From Rosellinia necatrix (taxonomy: Eukaryota; Ascomycota; Sordariomycetes; Xylariales; Xylariaceae): 64,000 nucleotides of DNA. The translations under genes were made by a program, and so were the position numbers. Position 1 is the first letter of the stretch; each line of letters begins with the position of its first letter. Positions 20,053-29,660 of the stretch are shown one piece after another. Location: assembly GCA_021209875.1 (NCBI GenBank), contig JAGYVD010000002.1:124001-188000 (forward strand), given 5' to 3'. The notes under the pieces are model-generated. The model searched no databases and was not told where the DNA came from. It worked only from the letters and a program-made list of their open reading frames with translations.

Positions 20053-21202
20053 GCTAAAGACGTGATGGCAGCTGTAGTATGCGTAGCTTGTGTAAGAAAG
20101 CCAAGAAAAATGTAACGCTGGTAAGATAATTTGTAATCATTGAAATATATATTAACTATATAATATTTAATCTACCGCTTGTAAAGCTATTGAAGTTCCT
20201 CCAATATTCTGTTTATAAATGGTCCTACTAGCTCTCTATACCTAGTAGCACCTAACTAGTATACGTTTATTGGAGAAGTGAGTATGTACCTAGTTATCTA
20301 CTGATGACATGATCCACGATAGGTTCCGATGGGTGAATCAAGATACACATTCTGACAAGAAGTGTCATGCAAATCTCACTTTATTGGTGCAGCGGCCGCA
20401 GGAAATGCTGAGTTGTCATCGCGATCGCCATTACCATCGCTCATAATCGCTTACATATATCTTGGTCGTAGCTTCTTTTGCTGTGCCCACTCGATTCTGG
20501 GCATAACCCTTGTCCAATGCCCTTGAGCACAGGTGCTTGCCACGCTAAAGGTTTCGTTTCGCATGTCTCGATCCCTGGCATTAGCAGCCTCGGGTCAGCC
20601 CCAGATCGCCGGAAGCCACGGAGAACACTACGGTGTGTCAGGATGTGTGGCGATGGGAGAAAGCCGAGGAGTCGACGGGAAGTGCGCTCACGGCCCTTGC
20701 CCGAACGTCTCAATGAACATGGTGCTCTCGCTCGAGCCTGGGTACTGCTTCACAAGTGACTTGTGCTGGTTATGCGTGCTGCCCGTTATAAGTTAGGATC
20801 CCTCCGGTGGCGGTGTTGGGGAACGCAACCGAGGTCAAGTTCTACCAGGCAGTCATCTGCGCAGTGAAGCTTCTCCTGAACAGAGAATGGCGCTTTCTGA
20901 ATGTCTGATCCTTTTCGAACGAACCGGGGTAGACGATGTGAGCCCGTACCGTCGGCTGACGTGAGGGCTATTAGCCATGTCATAAGCACGGCGCACTCAG
21001 CGGCGTGGCTCACCTCCAATATTGTTAGATCCGGAGCCATTACTGTCACGATAGCTAGCCGAGGGCCCAGGCCGGGCACGGGAAGGCTGTCCGTCACACT
21101 CAATACCCGGCTCGAAGGGCTTTGCATGGGGCCCGAGCTGGCGTCATCGAGGGTCTAGGTATCTCTTTACGCGAATTAGATAGACGAACGGCTACCAACG
21201 TA
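20053..21202. other. Intergenic region between solo LTR and terpene cyclase gene
   Basis: 20053-20440 is AT-rich. From 20440 to 21160 base composition rises to coding-like GC and several overlapping short frames exist on both strands, but none shows a domain I can name. It may hold remnants of a decayed gene. Confidence 0.45.
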
Positions 21203-22932
21203 TCAAATCTCACGTGAGCGCTCATTTTGAATAGCCCGAATAGCAAAGGCCGTCGTCAAGCCGCGGTTACCAATCCGAGCACCTGTCTTACCCACGCGGC
21301 AAAAGTGGCCCGCGGGCCACCCCCCGTCCCTCTCCTGCAGGGACAGCAGCAAGTCGAAGTCTTTCCTGTACAGGCCCCCATCTACGCCGGCTATCTGGCA
21401 CGCAAACACTCGGAGCGCCAGGGCCAAAGGGTTCGTCGGCATGTTGACCCGTTCCCCCAACCGCCGTTTGATGGCAGGCTCCAGCTCGTCCGCCAGGGGC
21501 CGGGAGGCAGAACGGCACTCGACGTACAGGCGGCTGACGAAGTACAGGAAGCTCTCCGGCGTCGAGTAGTACCTGTTCCCGTGCAGGCAGGCGTCGTTCC
21601 GCAGGCAGCCGACAACCCATTCCTCCGTCTTCCGGATCCGGGGGTCGGACCCCCGCCCGAGGCGGTAGAAGGCGCGCAGGATGTTGCAGCACACCTCGGG
21701 CGCGGTCCGGGGCCGGTCGCTGCTGAAGTACGTCTGCATGATGCCGTCCGGGCTCTGGTTCGCGGCCATCGCGTCCAGGACGAGCCCGGGGTCGGCGATC
21801 CTGGACAGGTATTCCGTAGGCAGGGACAAGTACGCCGTTGACGTGGTATCGGCATCGGGTGGGAAGCCTCGCGCCGTGAGGACCGGCTCTTCGTAGAAGT
21901 AGTTCCACAAACCGTTTTTGAGATTCGATCTCAAATAGGCCTCGTCGCTGCCGTTGATACGACCGTCGACATGGCCATTCATAAGCACTTCACTCTTGCT
22001 CCTGGAGTGGTCTTCGGTGTTGTTGTTGTTGGGTGCCCCTTGGAGATAGCCGGATGGCCACTTGAGGTAGATGAGGCTCTCGTCACCGAGAAGCTCCCAG
22101 ATCATAAGCTGCGCGAAGTTGTTCTTGAGCAGGAGGTCATCGCGGCCCTCGACAGAGCTGTGGAGGTCTCGCGCATTCTTCCTCAGATACGTCTCCGCTC
22201 GCGCGAGCGGGTCCTGGAGGAGGTTCAACAAGCTCCCGCCGCTCTTGGTCGCCCGGTCATGCACGAATATCCCGTGAGTGCCCACCGATCGAGCGGCGCA
22301 GATGTTTTCGACAGTGTCGTCGATCATGACTATCTCGCCGGGACGGAAGCCGGTGTGCTCGACCACGTGCTGGAAGAAGCAAATGTCAGGCTTCCGCATG
22401 CCCTCTAACCCCGAGATGAAGATATGGTCAAACACGCCCCATGGCAGGCCTAGCTTCCGTACCACCTCGTAATGTTCCTTCACTCAGTCAGAGTCAGCCA
22501 CTCAGTAGATCAGGGGCGATATATGTGAGATAACTCACTCGGGAGATGTTAGACATAACGTAAAGCTTTAGCTTTGGGTTTGTTGCTTTCACCTCGAGAA
22601 GTGTCTCGACTAGAGGGAAGTTGACAGCCAAGGAGTCCTGGGCCTGTTCGATGGCACCTTCAATCACCGATGGCTCCTCGCCAAGGAGAGCGCCAAATTC
22701 CTGCAACCGCCTCAGTATGTCTAGTCTAAATAATTATATGTCTGCGGAGCAACAGCCGTCATACCTTGCACGCATCCTTGAGGCTAAGGAGACCCCTATC
22801 TAGGCTATGCCAGGCCGTGGAGTTCATGATGGTGAGGAACTGGCTCGACGATAGGGCTGTGACAGTATGATGGTCCCAGCTAAGGAGAACCCCGCCGAGA
22901 TCGAACACGAGAGCTTTGATAGTGAAGGACAT
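21203..22932 (-). CDS. HAD-like class II terpene cyclase (AstC-type, drimane-type sesquiterpene synthase)
   Basis: Three exons on the minus strand: 22932-22765, 22700-22539, 22477-21203; introns 22764-22701 and 22538-22478, all phase 0; 534 residues. The N-terminal half is a haloacid-dehalogenase fold: motif I VFDLGGVLLSW (D11), motif II YVMSNIS (S106), motif III GMRKPD (K139), motif IV MIDDTVEN (161-168). The C-terminal half carries PPDADTTSTAYLSLP, in which DADTT (318-322) is the DxDTT general-acid motif of protonation-type cyclases, and a C-terminal beta-domain-like block (DGGWPAGHF, NRGLTTAFAI). Known relatives, such as AstC of the astellolide pathway, cyclise farnesyl diphosphate to drimanyl diphosphate, and a companion phosphatase removes the diphosphate. 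The substrate here is inferred, not shown. The gene lies in an accessory segment with a solo LTR and a decayed reductase; no intact partner enzyme is nearby. Confidence 0.85.
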
Positions 22933-23495
22933 AGTTGTAGTGCTGGATTACAAGAACGAAAGACAAGTCTAAGATGAGAGTTTGCTGTCAAGGGAAGTAG
23001 ACCATGACATGAAGACGGGTGTGCTATTTAAAGTGTAAGGTGGAGCAAAAGATCCCGGGAATACGTAGAATATCTAGAGTAATATAATAATAATTAGTAT
23101 TACTCAGATTCATGGCTTTACCAGCCACGCCTGTCTTTATTTAGCTAGTAAACATACAAGCAAAACCCGTGTGCTCCGGGCTGCTAACGCCCCGTAAGTG
23201 AGGCGTTATTAGCTCGGGCCAAGGTAAAGCATCCTATGCTAACGACCTTCATTCGCATAATACGTCTCTTTCCTTACTATCGGTATACAATACCACTCGC
23301 TAATCTCTCGGTCCTTTATCAGATTACCTGTTTATTATTTAATAAAGGCCTGTATCACCATTATCTAAAGCAATGTATAAACAAAAGGTCATAAAATAAC
23401 TTAATATTTTTATTTTATTAATATTATGAATTAATTAACTAACTTTTATGTTGTAGTTATTCGTTCTTCTTTTTTCTTTTAAGGTTAATTATTAG
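22933..23495. other. AT-rich intergenic patch
   Basis: The terpene cyclase promoter occupies the first ~100 bp; 23060-23490 is strongly AT-rich (runs such as ATTTTTATTTTATTAATATTATG). A small hairpin with arms TAACGCC/GGCGTTA lies near 23188-23211. The composition resembles repeat-induced point mutation (RIP) or transposon debris (inference). Confidence 0.5.
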
Positions 23496-24037
23496 TTGCC
23501 GGGTCGCTTCGACTCCATTATGTCCGCGTATTGGGGCGGCAAGACTGCGGCCACTAACGCCATCGACACGTTTCCGAAGGAAGGAAGCCATCATTTGATA
23601 TCATTGTTATGTTTCCCGGATTCGTCCCCGGAAGGGACCACAGGGCCCTCATGCCCAGGGACTTCGTGTCTAGTACCAACCGGATCATGCTGGGGCTATC
23701 ACTGGGCAAACCTCACCCGCCCCCATGCCAGTTGGTGCTGTCTACATCGATGATGTGCTGCCAACATCCACATTTTGGCCCTGGGACGTGGCGCTCCAAT
23801 AAACATAGGTTCCATAGTGCCCACGTGTTTGAAGACGCTTGGGATATTGTTGTAAAGCATTTCCCCAAGGCCGTCGAGGCTGGTGTATTCACCAAAGGCA
23901 GTCAGCCAACTATCCCCGTCAATTGGGATGCCAGTCAGACTGAGCTTGACTTGGGCCTCAAGTTTAACAATTCGGAAAACGTAGTTGTGGATGCCGCCGG
24001 CCAATGACTTGAGCTTTCGGGCAAAGAGAAGGCATGA
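23496..24037 (+). pseudogene. Decayed NAD-dependent epimerase/dihydroflavonol-reductase-like gene (C-terminal part)
   Basis: Pieces of one protein appear in successive frames: SAYWGGKTAATNAIDTF, which contains the YxxxK catalytic pattern of extended short-chain dehydrogenases; then DIIVMFPGFVPGRDHRAL in another frame; then MPVGAVYIDDVLPTSTFWP; then HVFEDAWDIVVKHFPKAVEAG through SQPTIPVNWDASQTELDLG. Joining them needs frame changes near 23594, 23722 and 23803. The last frame then meets TGA at 24005, beyond which LELSGKEKA continues in frame to a second stop at 24035. The N-terminal nucleotide-binding region is absent; AT-rich DNA lies there instead. The family reduces or epimerises small-molecule or sugar substrates. 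Several lesions rule out one sequencing error. It may be a dead tailoring enzyme of the neighbouring terpene cyclase (inference). Confidence 0.8.
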
Positions 24038-26184
24038 GCATGCGCCTGGCATGTGTTCTTTTGTAATATAGTCGTCTCAATCTCTCTCATTCCGCTGTTT
24101 ATACCTAAGTCCTCCCTCATGTCCCTTGAAAGAATGGCCAAGTGAACCGTAAATTGATTGATTTATACTCATAAATGAAAGCTTAGTCTATACATTCCGC
24201 CATCTCAGATTATGAGTGCCTTCACTGCGCCATTGAAAACACGCATAAATTACCCGAATCCCCAACTGTATAGAGTACGCACAATACATGTATGTAGAAT
24301 AGCTTCAGCTTGTACTGCTTGTATTGATTGATTTAAGAGTATCGCATCCATATCAGACTGTCTAGTAAGCCGACCATCTGAAATCGTCTAGTCCTTCTTA
24401 GAATTGACGCGTGTGATTTTAATACCTGTAGAGTTTTACTAGGATCTTGATATGTTGTATTATAGCAACGTTCTTTTTGATGCTGCTCCTAGCACCAGCT
24501 CCAAGCTAGAACAAAATGGTTAGTGAGGATATAATCAGGTACAAGCATATATAATAGAGGAGCTTTACGGTGAGTGAGTATTTATGTTCTAAGGGTTGCC
24601 TTCAATCTACTGCTCCGACCGGAAGCTATAAGCGTTCTCGCAGAAGATTCTTTTGTTTCGATTAATAACCCAGAAATTCACATAAGTTCACACTAGTTAT
24701 AGTGTTTTCAAGTATATATTTCCCAAAAAGTGTAATACTACCTTTAGGAATACGTTATTCAAAGATGAGACTAGTGCTTGAATGGGTTGTTGATAAAAGT
24801 AGGGATGGAAGTCTTGGAGAGCCGCAGTAACTAGAGGACTGGGGGTAAGAGGATATTCGACTTGCTAGACTTATCAGACTCAGTTGATATTGCGCACGAT
24901 AGAATTGACACCCATATCACAGACCCCTCTCTCTCATTGCGTGAAAAACCGTTTGCTTGATTGTATTTCTTCGCGTAAAACAAAGGCATTATGGACCCTT
25001 TTGCTAGTTAGTAAAACACGTTATATACCTATCAGGACGTAATCGCTACCCGCTGACGTCATTTATGAGAATACTAGATCCCGAATGCGGCAAGTGGGGC
25101 TTTCGAAGTACAAGTACAAATTGTGATTGGCCTTCGTCAGGGTACTCGAGAAGAGCTCTATCCCTGTCATATGTCCCCACCTACTTTAAATGGCCTGCTA
25201 CTAGTGGTAAGAGATGACGCGAAAACAAGTGACAGTATAGGTATCCCGTAGTCTGCCCATAACAACTTCATTCTTACATATTACTTACATATTTACCTGA
25301 CTTACCCGGTCAACAACATGGGTATAGGGTGATATGTTAGCTACCCAGGCACTATAAGGACTTAAGTCGTGTGCCGGATATGAATGGCCGGACCACCAGC
25401 GATGTCACTACCGTGCCCACTGAATTGAGTGGCACCAGCGGCGCCGATCTAGTGACGTCAACGATCGTGTAAGTCTTTCCTTTGTTCGTTTCACGTCATG
25501 ATTAAGCTTCCCGTAGCCGATGGCAGAGAGCTCCTTCTTCTCAAACTTACATCATTAATCAATTATGAAGTACCTAGAGTAGCCTTTTCATTGGGCAAGT
25601 ACCTCTCAGTAGAAAGTGAGGTGGTGGACTACATGTATATGCCTAGGCAATACCTACGCTTCAGTCGTAAGAGTTGTATCCTGCCTACCTACCTAGCTAG
25701 TAGAGTTTCAATTAGCAGGTATAAACTGATCGCTTTTGGTGCTACGCGACACAAACCTTCCTTCTTTTCTTCCTCTTACTCTCCGTGCCAACTAAAGCAA
25801 CCGGAAACCTAAAAGGCTCCCACCCTCTAATCACGGTCCAGAGCTCCCGAATCAGCATTACTCCCTCTCCCTCTCCCTCCCCCGTTTCCCAGTATACCCA
25901 CACGTTTAATCCTGTCTCGTCATTCATGATACCCAGCAAGAACAACAGCTATTACACTTGTAATCACAATACGTCGCCAGCCCACTGTTTTTGTCTTCCC
26001 CCCTCTCCTCTCCCACCCCCATATTCAACTGCTCAGCGCTGCTCCTTATCTGCCTCTTCTCCTCCCCTTCCCTACTCCCCCCTACTTTTCATCATTGATA
26101 GCATATCTCTCTCTCTCCTCTCGCCAATTCCCCTAATTGCCAACGGCCGTTAGGAGAAGAAATTAGTGTAAACTACCAGACACC
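24038..26184. other. Intergenic region, AT-rich then pyrimidine-rich promoter
   Basis: 24040-25320 is AT-leaning with no gene recognised; the word ATTGATTGATTTA occurs at about 24152 and 24324. 25790-26150 is strongly pyrimidine-rich (for example CTCCCTCTCCCTCTCCCTC near 25861), typical of filamentous fungal promoters and leaders, and leads into the HAM1 gene. Confidence 0.55.
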
Positions 26185-29008
26185 ATGGCAACCGTCAATA
26201 AACCCTCCGACCCGAAGCAGAAGGAGGCCGATATCAACCGCAAACTACAGCTCTATGGCATCTTCAATGCGTTCCAATTAGGCAAAGTTCCTTCGGTGAG
26301 TCTTTGTCCCACGCTGTCTTATTCTAAGATCTTGTCGTCGAGGATCAATGGTCGGCCACAAGCCTACTGAGAGTCTACCTCGAGAACTGACCATTTTATG
26401 TTGCAGAACGACCAAATCGACGTTGCCTTGAATAGCTTCATTTCAAGCAGGGCTCTTTCCAATCCCTCCAACAGGCTCTCGGCTGAGGGCAAGGGTCTAG
26501 TTACGGATGTCGTCGATGTTATCAAGCATGCCAAGAACCTTCTCCTATCCAAGAACGAAGGCAACCTGCTCCAAGATTTCATCTGGCAAACCCGTCAATT
26601 TGATCCAGTCTCGGTCAGCACACCGGGTTCTCCCCTTAGCAAAGAAGAGGCCAAGCAGCATGGCGACAAGGCTCTCGAAGGGCTCAGGACGCTCGGCACC
26701 TTGCTTATTACTAACGGCCAATTTCGAAAGCTACGTGAGTTGCTATACCCTACCATGCATAATTTTCACCTCAATTTACAACTAACCTCCCCATGATGTC
26801 ACCCAGTGAGCGATGCCGGCATCCTGATTCGTGATATGGCTGGCGATGCTGCCACGAACGCAGCCAGTAAAGCACGGCCCTCTGAGGACAAGTTGAATCA
26901 GTTAGATTTACCCGCTGACGACAACACCTGGCACGAGGCCCCCAACCTTTCGAAGGAGAATATCAAGTCCCAACTGCAGAGCATTTATAAGAGCAGCCCC
27001 GCGGCGGATGCGAAGAACGCTGCTAACACAGCTATCAGCGGCGCTCATCAACCCGACGGCACTTTGAACCCCCAAGCAGGAGTCCAAGCCGGCGCCGGCG
27101 CGGTTTCTGATAGGGTGAACGCGAACACCTCCGAGGATGACCGGGAAGGCACCAAGAAGGCAGCCGCTGAATATCGTCGCCGTGCTAGAGAGTATCTAAA
27201 TAAGAAGGTGCCACAAGAGCGACGTGATCAGACTGTCTGGCGGCTAAAGGCAGGTTTATTCGATTACGATTTTGATTCGTGACTAACGAAGGGCATTAGA
27301 AAATGATACTTGAATGTCAGCAACACCCTGATTATCAACAAGCCATCACGACATTGCTTGACTTGGCCGAGCAATATGGCAAACATGGTAGATCTATGGC
27401 AACTGGTGGCGCCGGTACCGTCAAGCAAGCAAGGTCCGCCTTCGCTGCTGCGGAGGCTGATCTCAAGGTATGTGGCGAACTATTAAAACATCGATATATA
27501 CCGGGCAACCCTAACACGTTCTATAGACTCTTATTGAGAGATTTGCCAACGGCACATCTAGCGACGACTTATGGTCCTCCATTAACACACTTTATGAAGA
27601 TGCCGATAGAGATCCTGAGTTGCGAAATTGGTTTAAATCTATGGATACCTACATTCGAAAGTGTCTCCTACAGCAGGGCTACGTAATGGAAGATGAGAGC
27701 AACCAACAGTGGCGTCAACTATATGACCACGGCAATCATCTCCTCCGCGAAAAGTACAAGACGCATGTGGATCGCATTGTCAATGAGATGAAATTTCTTG
27801 CCGACCAATTTGATCAAGATATACAGAATAAGGCATTCGGCGCCTCTGTGCAGAAGCTATTCCAGGATTTGGGCCATGATGAGAACGGCAAGCCCCAATT
27901 TAAGCCACATTTGATCAAGGACCTCACTGAGGTCATCATCCCGGCCGTGTTTGAGAATGTGGCATATATCCCAATTCCCCGTATTGAATATTCCGACCCA
28001 CAGATTGACGCCATAGTTGAAAACCTTGTTCTTGAGAGTGATAACTTCATGCCCAATGCGCTCGAGGTCGCCAGCGACAACTTCTTCCGCTGGGGTCGCA
28101 AGGATATCACTAGTAAGCATAAGAACTCGATTGATGTCAAGGTCAGCGGCGTACAGATGGATCTGCGAGATGTGAGCTTTTATGTCAAGCGCAAGCAGGG
28201 CTTCCCTGCCCTCACCGACCAGGGCGTCGCCAACCTCTTTATGGGTGGCAAAGGATTCTCTTTTCGCATGAAGCTATCTACCGCGGACGCCAAAGACAGG
28301 CAACATTTCTTCAAGGTTGACAAGGTCGATGCAGATGTTACGCACCTCAATGTCAAACTTGTGAAATCGAATCACAAACTACTATTTGGTCTCTTCAAGC
28401 CTATCATGCTGAAAGTCTTGCGCCCTCTGGTGCAAAAGACAGCAGAGAAACAGATTAAGGATCAGTTCAACCAGTTGGACCAGCTGCTATACATGGTTAA
28501 GCAAGAGGCCGACCGTGCTCTCGAAGATGCGCGTGCTGATCCCGAGAACATACCCAATATTTATCGTCGTTACATTAGCGCTGCCCAAAAGCAGATGCTG
28601 CAGAACAAGCAGAAGCTTGACCAAGCCGCCGCTAATATGGCTGACAAGAAGATCAACGTTGCCATTACCCAGGAGGACAGCGTGTTCCAGAATATTCACC
28701 TACCTGGCGGTATCAGCTCTAAGGCAACTGAGTACAAACAGCTCGCCCGTAAGGGTGACAAATGGGAGAGTCCTGTGTTTTCCATTGGTAGCTCAACTAA
28801 AAGTACCGATGTTCCAACCGCTCCAGCGGTGACCCGTAAGCCGCACGCTGCTACCGGCAGCATGGACGGCCACCTCGGAACCCAGATTACTAATGGAGGA
28901 TATACTAACGGACCTACAACAAATATAACAAACGGGAAAGCCACAAACGGGAACATAGCCAAACCTGTGGCTGTGAACCCACCCAATACCAATCCGGTCA
29001 CGATCTAG
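26185..29008 (+). CDS. HAM1-like protein (HAM1 N- and C-terminal domains)
   Basis: Large cytoplasmic fungal protein of the family named after hyphal anastomosis; biochemical role not established. Five exons: 26185-26295, 26407-26734, 26807-27249, 27300-27467, 27527-29008; 843 residues. Introns 1, 2 and 4 are GT-AG; intron 3 (27250-27299) is GC-AG (AAG|GCAGGT...GACTAAC...ATTAG), and only this joins TVWRLK to KMILECQQHPDYQ in frame. Residues ~1-440 are the mostly helical N-terminal domain (LLQDFIWQTRQF, ERRDQTVWRLK); the C-terminal domain includes VIIPAVFENVAYIPIPRIEY, VKVSGVQMDLRDVSFYVKRK and HLNVKLVKSNHKLLFGLFK, reminiscent of a BPI/TULIP-like lipid-binding sheet (my reading). The tail is N/T/G-rich with repeated TNG. 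Start is ATG 26185 in CACCATGG context. Confidence 0.88.
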
Positions 29009-29660
29009 ACCACTCAGAGCTCTGGCTACTTAATATAGCCTATCCATGAGCGGCAGGGTCGTGATGTGGTAGAAATACGTCTTGGGTGGTTACAGGGAAG
29101 GGGGAAATTTTAAGGACAGAACCGTGGCTTGGCAGAACAAACGGATGGGATTGACTGGATTTGCGAGTACGATACCTAAGGAGTAGTATTGGGGTTTCAT
29201 CACGTCGAACCTTACTTTTCTCTTGTTACGAATACAACTTGCCGAATTCGCTGGATTATGCTTAGGGAATAATGAGTTAATAAATAGTCTTGGACTTGTA
29301 TTTGCATTCTCTCGCAGAAGGTGTTGCGCTCGCGACCTTGTAAATAACGCGATGGTTCCATTTAATGGTCACAGTCGCAGCATCTAACGCTAAGATCCGT
29401 GTATGTTTTGTTGTGTCAAGCTCGGAATCCCACCGGAGGCGATTGATGCCAAGCCTATGCCGACTAAGTTCTATATATACTTATCTATCACGAGTCGCTT
29501 CATACCAATGTCCCATCGGTTCCCGGGCTTTATGCCATGCCTATTCCACCCATGCACCGTTCCCATGCTTCATTCCCCGCCACCGACCGATGCAGAAAAC
29601 AGATGGAGCCAGAGAGAGACAGAGTAAAAAAAACGAAAGCTTTAAAAATAATCCGGCGTA
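29009..29660. other. Convergent 3' region between the HAM1 gene and the 29661 gene
   Basis: 650 bp holding both 3' ends. No gene recognised. Confidence 0.55.

Noticed and set aside
20478..20796. Possible M24 peptidase remnant (word VLSLEPGYCFTS)
   Set aside because: Only one short word resembles the family; metal-binding residues and flanking blocks could not be found.
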